A stretch of DNA of 44,352 nucleotides, taken from positions 1 to 44,352 of the forward strand of contig CADCRD010000006.1 of assembly GCA_902803725.1 (NCBI GenBank). The letters run 5' to 3'. Below are positions 1 through 8,889 of the stretch, piece after piece. Numbering within the stretch: the first letter of the stretch is position 1; each line of letters opens with the position of its first letter. Both the position numbers and the translations under genes were made by a program. A model generated the notes under the pieces. That model did not search any database, had not been told where the DNA came from, and saw only the letters and a program-made list of their open reading frames with translations. The DNA comes from an uncultured Eubacteriales bacterium (lineage in GTDB: Bacteria > Bacillota > Clostridia > Peptostreptococcales > Anaerovoracaceae).

Positions 1-1
1 A

Positions 2-61
2 TTTATTGAGATATCAGGCGCAAAGAATCTCAGAGAAGCCATCGCAGCCTGTTCAGAATGA
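2..61 (+). CDS. Possible 3' end of a plus-strand gene cut by the window edge
   Basis: One frame is open from the window edge to a TGA at 59-61 and ends in residues reading like an amphipathic helix (SGAKNLREAIAACSE). It would be convergent with the sensor kinase gene, whose stop codon lies 3 nt further on. Only 19 codons are visible, so neither family nor reality can be judged. No terminator is visible between the two genes. Confidence 0.3.
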   Translation, partial: FIEISGAKNLREAIAACSE

Positions 62-64
62 ATG

Positions 65-1579
65 TCATTGAGGGGGACGCGCGGTATTCAGTTCAAACCA
101 GACAGTTGTTCCTTTTCCAACTTTGCTTTCGACGCCGTATTTTGCACCGTGCATAACAAGTATTTCCTTAACTATAGAAAGCCCGAGTCCTGAGCCTCTT
201 GTGGGCCGGACATGGTTGCTGCTGGTTTTATAATAGCGATCCCAGATGTGGGAAAGTTCTTCCGGTTTGATACCCACTCCGTGATCCACAACTTCGAAAT
301 GAACCTTTTTGCCCCAGCGTCTGATATTGATGAAGACGGTCTTGTCGTGACCGCAGTATTTCACTGCATTGCTGAGAAGGTTGGAAATGACCTGCTTTAT
401 CCTCTCTTCATCACCTTCGACGTAAATATCCTCCCTGCAGTTGAAATGGACAGTATATCCTTCTTTTTCCTCCAGTACGCGGTAAGGTGCAAGAATGGAG
501 TCAACTGCGTCATGAATGTTAAAAGAAATTATATCCATGGATAATGTGCCTGCCTGCATTGCAGACAGTGCCAGCATATCATTTACAAGAGAATTCAGTC
601 TGTCGGATTCTTCTATAATTACATCAAGATGCGCATTCCTTTTTTCCGGAATATCTCCTGAAAGATCGCGTATCATTTCGGCATAGGATTTGATCATGGT
701 AAGAGGCGTTCTCAGGTCATGTGAAACATTGGCCATGAGATCACGCTGCAACATTGAAGACCGCTCCAGCTCATTGCTCATTTTTCCCATTGTCTCTGCA
801 AGTTCTGTAATTTCGGTATATGTGCTGTCAGTCTGAAAATTAACGCCGTATTGTCCTTCTGCCAGTTTGGCTGCTTTGCCTGTGATCTCAGTCAGTGGTT
901 CTGAAATCTTTCTTGTCAGTATCAGACCGATGAGGATTGCCAGGATCAGTGAGACGAGCGCCACATAGCCCAGCTGTCTCTGCATGATGTTGATGATGGA
1001 TTTCTGCGGATATATAGGAGAAAGGATATAAAGCACGGTGAGTGAATCTTCAGGGGCCTGACTGGCAGATATGTTTTTATCAGCCTTTGAATCAGTTGTT
1101 CCCTGATTTTCCGTTTTATCTTTTGGCGTTACTGCCTTACCGCTATTTTTGTCAAGAACTTCGGCATAATAAAAGGTTCGCCTTTCAGTGCTGGCATTTT
1201 TGATAAAACCTTCTATTGCGGTGGTATCTGTGTTCCTGTTTCTGAAATTATTTTCTGTTTCACTCAGCTCATAGGCATATGAGGAATCATCTTTTGCAGG
1301 ATATCTTCTTTCTCCGTTTCGTGTGATTACTATGAACATATCATCTGCGGCAGCCGCGGATCTTGCTTCTTTGACCGCCTCATCCAGACCTTTGCTCGTA
1401 TAGACAGAGGCGATCTGTGCGGCAGTATTCTCCGTGTTGTCAGTTTTCAGTTCTTCGTAATTTGTATCTATAAACCATATTTGCAAAGTCACAACTAAAA
1501 CTATGATCACCAGCGTAAAAATCAGAAGATGGATGATCGTTTTGAACCGTATGCCTTTAGTATCGAAATTGAACTTCAT
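65..1579 (-). CDS. Membrane sensor histidine kinase
   Basis: This is a transmembrane sensor kinase that should autophosphorylate on His and pass phosphate to the adjacent response regulator. The 504 residues show TM1 at about 13-36, an extracytoplasmic domain of about 165 residues that I do not recognise and that contains a low-complexity Lys/Thr/Asp-rich stretch near 150-175, and TM2 at about 203-222. A HAMP linker follows, then the HisKA H-box (SHDLRTP, phospho-acceptor His287), and then N, G1 and G2 boxes of the HATPase (NLLSNAVKY, DHGVGI, GSGLGLSIV). The gene follows the regulator gene by 21 nt on the same strand, so they form one operon. The stimulus cannot be inferred. The kinase call is firm. 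Confidence 0.95.
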   Translation of the reverse strand: MKFNFDTKGIRFKTIIHLLIFTLVIIVLVVTLQIWFIDTNYEELKTDNTENTAAQIASVYTSKGLDEAVKEARSAAAADDMFIVITRNGERRYPAKDDSSYAYELSETENNFRNRNTDTTAIEGFIKNASTERRTFYYAEVLDKNSGKAVTPKDKTENQGTTDSKADKNISASQAPEDSLTVLYILSPIYPQKSIINIMQRQLGYVALVSLILAILIGLILTRKISEPLTEITGKAAKLAEGQYGVNFQTDSTYTEITELAETMGKMSNELERSSMLQRDLMANVSHDLRTPLTMIKSYAEMIRDLSGDIPEKRNAHLDVIIEESDRLNSLVNDMLALSAMQAGTLSMDIISFNIHDAVDSILAPYRVLEEKEGYTVHFNCREDIYVEGDEERIKQVISNLLSNAVKYCGHDKTVFINIRRWGKKVHFEVVDHGVGIKPEELSHIWDRYYKTSSNHVRPTRGSGLGLSIVKEILVMHGAKYGVESKVGKGTTVWFELNTARPPQ

Positions 1580-1600
1580 TTAGCTATAGAGCTCCTCAAG

Positions 1601-2275
1601 CTATACCTCGAATTTGTATCCGACTCCTCTGAGCGTAACTATGTAATCTCTGTAAGGACCGAGATTGTTTCTCAGATTCTTTATGTGTGTGTCTATGGTT
1701 CTGTCATCACCGAAAAAATCATACCCCCATATATCTGACAGGAGTTTATCTCTGGAAAGAGCAATGTTCTTGTTTTCGACCAGGAAGAAGAGCAGATCAT
1801 ATTCTTTGGGAGTCAGTTCTATCTTTTCGCCATCTACAGTTACTGATCTTCCGGGGATATCTATCACAAGTCCGCCGAATTCCATCACTTTGTTTGTCTC
1901 GGATGATGCAGGCGCGCTGTGTCTCGCAAGAACAGCGTTTATGCGTGCCATCAGTTCCTTTGGGCTGAAAGGCTTGACCATATAGTCATCTATTCCGAGT
2001 TCAAAGCCGAACAGTTTGTCGTATTCTTCGCCTCTTGCCGACAGCATTATCACCGGAATATCCTTGATTTTTTTTATTTCTTTGCAGGCCGAGAATCCGT
2101 CGAGCTTTGGCATCATTACATCCATTATGATTATGTCGTAGTCGTTCAGCTTCACAAGTCCCACCGCGCTCATTCCGTCTTCAGCCTCTGTGACTTCAAA
2201 ACCGTTGAACTCCGAGTACTCTCTTATTACTTCTCTGATTTTGGCCTCGTCATCAACAACAAGTAATCTGTTCAT
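1601..2275 (-). CDS. OmpR/PhoB-family response regulator
   Basis: This is a DNA-binding response regulator of 224 residues and the likely partner of the kinase encoded just downstream. The receiver domain (about 1-115) has the acidic pair near the N-terminus (VVDDE), the phospho-acceptor Asp in IIIMDVMMPK, the switch Ser in MLSARG and the conserved Lys in MVKPF. The C-terminal winged helix (about 128-224) carries the usual LTPKEYDLLFFL, RTIDTHIKNLR and RGVGYKFEV motifs. The start ATG follows a GGAGGAATG-type ribosome binding site on the minus strand. Regulator first and kinase second is the usual order for this family. Targets are unknown; the pair may control itself or the divergent CYTH gene. 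Confidence 0.95.
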   Translation of the reverse strand: MNRLLVVDDEAKIREVIREYSEFNGFEVTEAEDGMSAVGLVKLNDYDIIIMDVMMPKLDGFSACKEIKKIKDIPVIMLSARGEEYDKLFGFELGIDDYMVKPFSPKELMARINAVLARHSAPASSETNKVMEFGGLVIDIPGRSVTVDGEKIELTPKEYDLLFFLVENKNIALSRDKLLSDIWGYDFFGDDRTIDTHIKNLRNNLGPYRDYIVTLRGVGYKFEV

Positions 2276-2342
2276 ATCATTCCTCCGTATTCCACATACG
2301 CCGTTTTCCGGCAGTATTTTATTTCATATAAAACGTGAGTCT

Positions 2343-2370
2343 ATTCTACCACAAAACATGATGTTTTCCA
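2343..2370 (-). promoter_or_regulatory. Weak candidate promoter for the two-component operon
   Basis: On the minus strand, TGGAAA and TAGAAT are separated by 16 bp, upstream of the response regulator. A short GCCG/CGGC hairpin (300-312 of the third kilobase, 2300-2312) lies in the leader that would result. The -35 match is poor, so this is a weak call. Confidence 0.35.
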
Positions 2371-2408
2371 GTGAAAAAATGCCTGCAGTCTATAGATGTA
2401 TGTTTTTG

Positions 2409-2437
2409 TTGAAACCATAAATGAAAAATGTTATAAT
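2409..2437 (+). promoter_or_regulatory. Sigma-A-type promoter for the CYTH gene
   Basis: TTGAAA (2409-2414), a 17-bp spacer and TATAAT (2432-2437). An in-frame ATG at 2421 lies between these two boxes and so would not be in the transcript, which supports the later start at 2472. Confidence 0.75.
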
Positions 2438-2471
2438 TTCTGCGCTATGTTCAAAATGTGAAAGGAATCTT

Positions 2472-3101
2472 ATGGAAGTAGAACTTAAGTATACCATCCC
2501 GGATGAAAAGACGGCCGAATGGTTATGGTCGGATGAAGAACTGGGAGCTATGGCTGAGGAAGGATCCTGGTCGGTTGACCGCTTTCGCGGTCTTTACTAC
2601 GACACAGAAGATCACATGCTGACAAAGAACGATATTGCATTCAGGATCAGAAGCGAAGGTGACAGAACCGTTGCCACACTTAAATGGCACGGGTCAGCCG
2701 AAGGAGCTCTTCACAAGAGAGAAGAACTGAATATTACTGTGGAGGGAGATGTTCCCGGGAAAGCAGATCCTGCTATTTTTTCTGAGAGCAAAATGGGCAG
2801 GAAGGTCATCGGGCTGACAAAAGGCAGCGAACTGATCCCGCTGATCGAAGTTGATGTTTTAAGAAAGCGTGTACGGGTAGATACAGATAAGAGTCTTCTT
2901 GAGATATCCATAGATCTGGGTAAGATCCATACAAAAAACGGCGATTTGGACATCAGTGAACTGGAAATTGAATTATTTCAGGGCGATGAACAGGATTTGA
3001 TCGGACTGGGCGGCCGGCTGGCTGAAAAGTATGGCCTTTCGGTTGAACAAAAGAGCAAATTTGCCAGAGGTCTTGAAAAGCTGGGCCTGGACAACGGATG
3101 A
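2472..3101 (+). CDS. CYTH-domain protein (triphosphate tunnel metalloenzyme family)
   Basis: This is a CYTH-fold protein of 209 residues. The family includes inorganic triphosphatases, thiamine triphosphatases and class IV adenylate cyclases that bind a triphosphate and divalent metal inside an eight-stranded tunnel. The diagnostic ExExK motif starts at residue 2 (EVELK), and further paired charged strands follow (FRIRSEG, ATLKWHG, KREELNI, ISELEIEL, SKFARGL). An upstream in-frame ATG at 2421 would add 17 residues, but it has no ribosome binding site and lies inside the promoter. ATG 2472 has AAAGGA 5 nt upstream and puts ExExK at the true N-terminus. The substrate cannot be told from sequence. 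Confidence 0.88.
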   Translation: MEVELKYTIPDEKTAEWLWSDEELGAMAEEGSWSVDRFRGLYYDTEDHMLTKNDIAFRIRSEGDRTVATLKWHGSAEGALHKREELNITVEGDVPGKADPAIFSESKMGRKVIGLTKGSELIPLIEVDVLRKRVRVDTDKSLLEISIDLGKIHTKNGDLDISELEIELFQGDEQDLIGLGGRLAEKYGLSVEQKSKFARGLEKLGLDNG

Positions 3102-3176
3102 ACAGCATGTTTTACCGACAGACAGCAAAGAGCCCAAAAAGGAGATAATAATTAAACAGGAGGAATAAACAAACAA

Positions 3177-4505
3177 ATGAAAGCAGCTATTATTTCAAAG
3201 GAAAACGGAGAAGCTAAATTTTCAATGGATTTCACTGCAGAGGAACTGGACAGCGCAGTTGTAAAGGTCTACCAGCGTACGAAGGACAGTTTTTCAGTCG
3301 ATGGATTCAGAAAGGGTAAAGCCCCCAGAAGCATAATCGAAAAGCGCTATGGAGAGAATGTATTCGTTGACGATGCAGTGAATGATTTGTTCAATGCAGA
3401 ATACTTTAAGGCAGTCCAGGAACTGGAACTGGCCGTGATCGATGCACCCCGCATTGAATTCTCGGACATCAAAAAAGGTGAAGCTTTCACAGCTACAGTA
3501 ACAGTTGCAACATATCCGGAAATAAAAGTTGAAAATTATAAAGGCGTTGAAATAGAAAGAGTCAGTGCAGAAGTAACAGATGAAGATATCGAAAAAGAAC
3601 TGGAGACTATGCAGAAACGCAGTGCACGCATGATAACTGTTGACAGAGAAGCAAAAGACGGCGATACAGTAGTGATCGACTATAAGGGATTTGTCGGTGA
3701 AGAGCAGTTTGAGGGCGGCACAGCAGAAGCTTACAGTCTGAAGCTCGGCTCAGGCAGCTTCATTCCGGGATTTGAAGATCAGCTGATCGGAACGAAAAAA
3801 GATGACGAAAAAGATGTAGTCGTAACATTCCCGGAAGAATATCATTCCGCTGATCTTGCAGGAAAAGAAGCAGTATTCAAGTGCAAAGTGCATGAAGTCA
3901 AAGAAGAAGAGATGCCTGAGATCGATGATGAATTCGCAAAGGATACAAGCGAATATGATACTCTTGATGAACTTAAGGAAAGTATCCGTGAGGACGTTAA
4001 GAAGAGAAAAGAATCGCAGGCTGAAAACAAGATGAAGGACAGCGTGATCGAAAAAATCTACGAAGCAAATGACGTGAATGTTCCTGATGTCATGGTTGAT
4101 GATGAAGTTGATGCAATGGTGAGAGAAAGTGAACAGCAGCTTTCCATGAGCGGTCTGCAGCTGGAGCAGTATCTGAAGATGGTAGGTCAGGACATGGCCG
4201 GATTCCGGAAAGATATCAGAGAAGAAGCATTCCGCAGAGTAAAATCAAGAATGCTGATCTCAGCAGTCGTTGAGGCTGAGGATATCCAGGCTACTGAAGA
4301 GCAGATTAATGAGCAGATCGACCTGATGGCTATCCAGTATCAGATGGAAGCTGACAAAGTGCGTGAAATGCTCGGCGAACAGAATATGAGATATCTGGAA
4401 AGTGATGTAAAGATGAGAAACGCTATCCAGTTCCTGTATGACAACGCCGTCATTACAGAGCCTGCTGAAGAAGCTGAAGAAAAATCCGAAGAAGCGGCTG
4501 AATAA
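3177..4505 (+). CDS. tig: Trigger factor, ribosome-associated chaperone and prolyl isomerase
   Basis: Trigger factor binds ribosomal protein uL23 at the exit tunnel and shields nascent chains. The 442 residues match the usual length. The N-terminal ribosome-binding domain has the signature GFRKGKAPR near residue 43. The FKBP-like isomerase domain starts near 155 (GDTVVIDYKGFV ... GSGSFIPGFEDQLIG), and the rest is the helical C-terminal chaperone domain ending in an acidic tail (EEAEEKSEEAAE). A strong ribosome binding site (AGGAGG) precedes the ATG. The gene heads a quality-control cluster with clpP, clpX and lon in the order usual for Gram-positive bacteria. No convincing promoter was found in the 75-nt gap upstream. 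Confidence 0.98.
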   Translation: MKAAIISKENGEAKFSMDFTAEELDSAVVKVYQRTKDSFSVDGFRKGKAPRSIIEKRYGENVFVDDAVNDLFNAEYFKAVQELELAVIDAPRIEFSDIKKGEAFTATVTVATYPEIKVENYKGVEIERVSAEVTDEDIEKELETMQKRSARMITVDREAKDGDTVVIDYKGFVGEEQFEGGTAEAYSLKLGSGSFIPGFEDQLIGTKKDDEKDVVVTFPEEYHSADLAGKEAVFKCKVHEVKEEEMPEIDDEFAKDTSEYDTLDELKESIREDVKKRKESQAENKMKDSVIEKIYEANDVNVPDVMVDDEVDAMVRESEQQLSMSGLQLEQYLKMVGQDMAGFRKDIREEAFRRVKSRMLISAVVEAEDIQATEEQINEQIDLMAIQYQMEADKVREMLGEQNMRYLESDVKMRNAIQFLYDNAVITEPAEEAEEKSEEAAE

Positions 4506-4557
4506 TCAGGCTTTGGACAGATTTTTCGAACATTGCAATATATCAAAGGAGAGAATA

Positions 4558-5142
4558 ATGTCGCTGATACCTTATGTAATAGAACAGACAGGGCGTGGCG
4601 AGCGTTCATATGATATTTACTCTCGCATGCTCAAAGACAGGATCATCTTTATAGATGAAGAAATAACAGATCAGCTTGCCAGTGTGGTAGTTGCACAGAT
4701 CTTGTTCCTTGAGGCAGAAGACAGCGAAAAAGATATTTGCATATACATCAACAGTCCCGGTGGTTCAGTGACCGCCGGACTGGCTATTTATGACACTATT
4801 AAGTATGTAAAACCCGAAGTGTCGACAATATGCATAGGTCTCGCTGCCAGCATGGGAGCATTCCTCCTCGCAGCAGGTACAAAAGGAAAGAGATTTGCAC
4901 TTCCCAATGCTGAGATCATGATCCATCAGCCTCTGGGCGGAACTTCAGGTCAGGCTGAGGATATCAGGATACAGGCAGAACACATCCTGAGGATGAGAAG
5001 CAATCTGAATCGCATACTAAGTGAGAATACAGGACAGTCAATTGAAAAGATCGAGCAGGATGTAGACAGAGATAATTTCATGACAGCCGATGAGGCCGCC
5101 GAATATGGCCTTATAGATAAGGTTCTTGAATCGAGAGAATAA
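4558..5142 (+). CDS. clpP: ATP-dependent Clp protease proteolytic subunit
   Basis: This is the serine peptidase that forms the 14-subunit chamber of ClpXP. The start is set at ATG 4558 (MSLIPYVIEQ), 5 nt after AAAGGAG; the frame stays open upstream to 4438, but that would overlap the end of tig. The 194 residues are the family length. Catalytic Ser98 lies in GLAASMGAF and His123 in MIHQPLGG, with the Asp in the DVDRDNF segment near 172. The oxyanion-hole glycines (NSPGGSV) are present. There is no long propeptide. It sits 52 nt after tig and 44 nt before clpX, consistent with co-transcription. Confidence 0.98.
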   Translation: MSLIPYVIEQTGRGERSYDIYSRMLKDRIIFIDEEITDQLASVVVAQILFLEAEDSEKDICIYINSPGGSVTAGLAIYDTIKYVKPEVSTICIGLAASMGAFLLAAGTKGKRFALPNAEIMIHQPLGGTSGQAEDIRIQAEHILRMRSNLNRILSENTGQSIEKIEQDVDRDNFMTADEAAEYGLIDKVLESRE

Positions 5143-5154
5143 TAAGAGAAATGG

Positions 5155-5194
5155 AAAGGAGCGTATGATCAGCCATTTGGCAGATCATGCATAA
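5155..5194 (+). promoter_or_regulatory. clpX leader: strong SD, 24-nt hairpin and 9-codon leader ORF
   Basis: The only strong Shine-Dalgarno here is AAAGGAG at 5155-5161. It is placed for an ATG at 5165 that opens a 9-codon ORF (MISHLADHA, stop 5192-5194) in another frame from clpX. Exactly this ORF forms an imperfect palindrome at 5165-5188: ATGATC/GATCAT and GCC/GGC arms with one A-A mismatch and an ATTT loop. The clpX start codons at 5187 or 5199 lie at or just beyond its 3' edge and lack an SD of their own. It could act by translational coupling, by hairpin control of clpX, or by chance. Confidence 0.5.
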
Positions 5195-6473
5195 AAGAAT
5201 GGCAAACATAGAAGATAATGAAATCAGATGTTCGTTCTGTGGAAAGCCTCAGAGTCAGGTGGAAAGACTGATCGCAGGGCCTGATGTGTATATATGCAAC
5301 GGCTGTGTGGATCTTTGCCGTGACATAATCGCAGAAGGCATGAATGTTCAGGATGCGGTGTTTGAAGAGGATCAGAGTCTTCCAAAGCCGAAAGAGATCG
5401 CAGAGCTTCTTTCGCAGTATGTCATTGGCCAGAATGATGCAAAAAAGGCTCTGGCCGTTGCCGTCTACAATCACTATAAGAGGATCGGCCGGATGGGAAT
5501 GGTTGATGAAGATGTCGAACTGCAAAAGAGCAATATCGTAATGATCGGGCCTACCGGTTCAGGAAAGACACTGCTGGCTCAGACACTAGCCAGGATCCTG
5601 AATGTTCCGTTTGCGATAGCTGATGCCACGACTCTTACTGAAGCGGGTTATGTCGGGGAAGATGTGGAAAACATCCTTCTCAAGCTCATTCAGGCTGCGG
5701 ATTATGATATTGAACGCGCCCAGAAGGGTATTATATATGTTGATGAGATCGATAAGATATCACGCCGCAGTGAAAACCCGTCGATAACCCGAGATGTCAG
5801 CGGAGAAGGGGTCCAGCAGGCATTGCTGAAGATACTTGAGGGTACTGTTGCAAATGTTCCGCCTCAGGGAGGACGCAAGCACCCGCAGCAGGAATTCATA
5901 CAGTTCGACACAAAAGATGTGATGTTCATCTGCGGCGGAGCCTTCGACGGGCTTGACAAGATCATTGAAAAGCGCATCGGCGAAACGGTCATAGGTTTTA
6001 ATGCCAGTGTTGAAAAATCGAATATCGAAAAGGAAGAACTGCTGAAGCTGGTGCAGTCAGAAGACCTGATGAAATTCGGACTGATCCCGGAACTGATCGG
6101 AAGACTTCCGGCTATCGTAACTTTAGAGGCGCTTGATGAAGAGGCGTTGGTGAAGATACTCACTGAGCCAAAGAATGCGCTGGTCAAACAGTATAAAGCA
6201 CTTTTTGATTTTGACGACGTTGACCTGGAAATACAGCAGGAAGCGATCAAAGCCGTAGCCCGCAAGGCGATGGAAAAAAAGACAGGAGCGAGAGGCCTCA
6301 GAACAATAATGGAAAATGCCATGCGTGACGTTATGTTTGAAATACCGTCGCGTGATGATATAAAGAAATGCATCATAACAAAGGAATGCATAGAAGATAA
6401 TGTGAATCCGGAGGTTGTGCTCCGGGAAGAAAAAGATCTTGAGCAGGCAGAAGCGCACAGCGAGCCGGCATGA
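5187..6473 (+). CDS. clpX: ATP-dependent Clp protease ATP-binding subunit ClpX
   Basis: This is the hexameric AAA+ unfoldase that recognises substrates and feeds them into ClpP. Of 428 residues, the N-terminal zinc-binding domain has four Cys (CSFCGKP ... CNGCVDLC). Walker A is GPTGSGKTLLAQ, Walker B is IIYVDEIDK, and the ClpP-contact loop motif IGF appears in ETVIGFNAS. Sensor regions and the C-terminal D2 small domain (KKTGARGLRTIME) are present. Two starts are possible: ATG 5187 (MHKRMANIED) and ATG 5199 (MANIED); neither has a normal ribosome binding site because a 24-nt hairpin/leader ORF separates them from the SD. The conserved part begins after residue 10, so the shorter form is as likely. 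Confidence 0.97.
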   Translation: MHKRMANIEDNEIRCSFCGKPQSQVERLIAGPDVYICNGCVDLCRDIIAEGMNVQDAVFEEDQSLPKPKEIAELLSQYVIGQNDAKKALAVAVYNHYKRIGRMGMVDEDVELQKSNIVMIGPTGSGKTLLAQTLARILNVPFAIADATTLTEAGYVGEDVENILLKLIQAADYDIERAQKGIIYVDEIDKISRRSENPSITRDVSGEGVQQALLKILEGTVANVPPQGGRKHPQQEFIQFDTKDVMFICGGAFDGLDKIIEKRIGETVIGFNASVEKSNIEKEELLKLVQSEDLMKFGLIPELIGRLPAIVTLEALDEEALVKILTEPKNALVKQYKALFDFDDVDLEIQQEAIKAVARKAMEKKTGARGLRTIMENAMRDVMFEIPSRDDIKKCIITKECIEDNVNPEVVLREEKDLEQAEAHSEPA

Positions 6474-6486
6474 GAGGAGAAAGCAA

Positions 6487-8844
6487 ATGTCAGACAGGAT
6501 AAAACCGTTATCAGATGAAATACCGAGAGATGAAGACGGCAGACTGGTATTGCCGCTTATTCCTCTGAGAGGACTGACCATATTCCCGAATATGGTTCTT
6601 CATTTTGATATAGGAAGAGAAAAATCAATAAACGCACTTGAAAAAGCGATGATCAATGATCAGTATATCTTTTTGGTGACTCAGAAGGATGAAACGACTG
6701 ATCTGCCAACGAGAGAAGATTTTTATGAGATCGGAACGATCGCAAGGATAAAACAGATGCTGAGATTGCCGGGAGATTCGATAAGAGTCCTGGTCGAAGG
6801 CATAACACGAGGCAGAATAGACAAGATGATCATCGAGGTGCCGTATTTTAAGTGCACCGTTGAACAGATAGACGATAATGAACCGGTCAGAAACACAGCC
6901 AGGTCCGAGGCTCTGAAGCGCTCAGTGCTGGCTGCGTTCGATGAATATCTGACGCTGAATCAGAAGATGTCCCCGGAAACATATGCATCGGTGGCAACGA
7001 TAAACGAAACGGGCAGATTTGCGGATGTTGTTGCTTCTCACCTTGATGTGAAACCCGAGGAGAAGCAGAAAATCCTTGAATGCCTCGATATCAATGAACG
7101 CCTTGATGCTCTTTATGATCTGCTGACACGTGAGATACAGATCCTGAATATCGAGAATGATATCAGCAGCAAGGTCAAGACACAGATCAACAGGAATCAG
7201 AAAGAATACTATCTTCGCGAGCAGATGAGAGCCATCCAGGAGGAGCTGGGCGGCGAGGAAGAAGGCGAAGACGAGATCCAGCAGTGGAGAGATCAGCTTG
7301 CCGCACTGGATCTTCCGGAAAAGACAGCTGAAAAGATAGAAAAAGAGATAAAGAGATTTTCATATATGCAGCCTTCTTCTGCAGAAGGAACTGTCATCAG
7401 GACATACATCGAGACCATACTCTCACTGCCATGGAATAAAGAGAGCAAAACGGAGATAGATCTCAAAAAGGCAGAAGAGATCCTCGATGAAGATCATTAC
7501 GGCCTTCAGAAGGTAAAGGAAAGAGTCCTTGAGTATCTGGCAGTTGTTCAGCTGTCACAGAGCATGAAGGGCCCCATACTTTGTCTGGTGGGCCCTCCGG
7601 GAACAGGCAAGACTTCGATAGTAAGATCCATAGCCCGCTCAATAAACCGCGAATATGTGCGTATGTCGCTGGGCGGCGTCCGTGATGAAGCAGAGATCAG
7701 AGGGCACAGGAGGACATATATAGGAGCGATCCCCGGACGTATCATCAACTGCATCAAAGAAGCAGGTACGAAAAATCCCGTATTCCTCTTTGATGAGGTG
7801 GATAAGATCGGAGCAGATTTCAGAGGAGATCCTGCCAGTGCACTGCTGGAGGTACTGGATCCGGAGCAGAACAAGGAGTTCACGGATCATTATCTGGAAA
7901 CACCGTTCGATCTTTCGAATGTAATGTTCATAACCACAGCAAACACAACATCGACGATACCGCGTCCGCTGCTGGACCGTATGGAAGTTATCGAGGTGGA
8001 GGGCTATACTGAAGAGGACAAGCTTCAGATCGCGAAGAAATATCTTGTGCCGAAGATGATCGAAGCCAGCGGTCTGAAAAAGAAGCAGATAAGAATAAGC
8101 GACCGGGCCATCAGATCACTCATCAACTATTACACGAGAGAATCAGGTGTACGTAATCTTGAAAGAGAGATAGCCAATCTCTGCAGGAAGGTAGCCAGAA
8201 AGATCGTAACGGAGGGTGACGGAACATATTCGGTAAAACCTGACAACATTGAGGAATATCTGGGCAAAAAACGATTCCGTTTCGATAAGATAAAAGGTAA
8301 AAAAGAAATTGGTGTTACGACTGGTCTGGCATGGACTATCGTTGGCGGCGAAACTCTGTTCATTGAAACAACAGCTGTTCCGGGAACCGGAAAGCTGCAG
8401 CTGACAGGACAGATGGGAGACGTGATGCAGGAGTCTGCAAGGACGGGTATCAGCTATATCAGATCCATCGCTGACAAACTGGGCATCGATGAAAACTTCT
8501 ATAAAGAAAAGGATATCCATATCCATATCCCGGAAGGCGCTGTTCCAAAGGACGGCCCGTCTGCAGGTGTGACTATGTGCGTTGCAATGATATCTACTCT
8601 GACCGGACGTCCGGCCCGCAAAGATATCGCTATGACAGGTGAGATCACACTCCGCGGGAATATAATGCCTGTAGGAGGTATTCGCGAAAAGGTGCTTGCA
8701 GCTCACAGAGCAGGCATTAAGAAGGTCCTCATCCCCAAAGAATGCGAAAAGGATCTGGATGAGATACCGGAAAAAGTCAGAGAGCAGATGGATTTTGTGC
8801 TGCTGACACATGTGAGGGAAGCAGTGAAAGAAGTGCTTGAATAG
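6487..8844 (+). CDS. lon: Endopeptidase La (Lon protease)
   Basis: This is the ATP-dependent serine protease LonA, which degrades misfolded and regulatory proteins. The start is ATG 6487, preceded by GAGAGGAGA; the frame is open further upstream, but that overlaps clpX. The 785 residues match LonA. In order: the N-terminal LON substrate-binding domain (LPLIPLRGL), a coiled-coil region, the AAA+ module with Walker A GPPGTGKTS and Walker B PVFLFDEVDK, and the C-terminal protease domain with the catalytic Ser in PKDGPSAG and Lys in GGIREKVLAA. There is no transmembrane insertion, so this is the A type rather than the B type. It is 13 nt after clpX. Confidence 0.98.
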   Translation: MSDRIKPLSDEIPRDEDGRLVLPLIPLRGLTIFPNMVLHFDIGREKSINALEKAMINDQYIFLVTQKDETTDLPTREDFYEIGTIARIKQMLRLPGDSIRVLVEGITRGRIDKMIIEVPYFKCTVEQIDDNEPVRNTARSEALKRSVLAAFDEYLTLNQKMSPETYASVATINETGRFADVVASHLDVKPEEKQKILECLDINERLDALYDLLTREIQILNIENDISSKVKTQINRNQKEYYLREQMRAIQEELGGEEEGEDEIQQWRDQLAALDLPEKTAEKIEKEIKRFSYMQPSSAEGTVIRTYIETILSLPWNKESKTEIDLKKAEEILDEDHYGLQKVKERVLEYLAVVQLSQSMKGPILCLVGPPGTGKTSIVRSIARSINREYVRMSLGGVRDEAEIRGHRRTYIGAIPGRIINCIKEAGTKNPVFLFDEVDKIGADFRGDPASALLEVLDPEQNKEFTDHYLETPFDLSNVMFITTANTTSTIPRPLLDRMEVIEVEGYTEEDKLQIAKKYLVPKMIEASGLKKKQIRISDRAIRSLINYYTRESGVRNLEREIANLCRKVARKIVTEGDGTYSVKPDNIEEYLGKKRFRFDKIKGKKEIGVTTGLAWTIVGGETLFIETTAVPGTGKLQLTGQMGDVMQESARTGISYIRSIADKLGIDENFYKEKDIHIHIPEGAVPKDGPSAGVTMCVAMISTLTGRPARKDIAMTGEITLRGNIMPVGGIREKVLAAHRAGIKKVLIPKECEKDLDEIPEKVREQMDFVLLTHVREAVKEVLE

Positions 8845-8889
8845 GTTTTTTTCAAAGATCCTGCATGTGCATATATAAAGGAATGTTAA

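Noticed and set aside
2421..2471. ATG 2421 as start of the CYTH gene
   Set aside because: It lies between the -35 and -10 boxes of the best promoter and has no ribosome binding site; ATG 2472 has both SD and the N-terminal ExExK.
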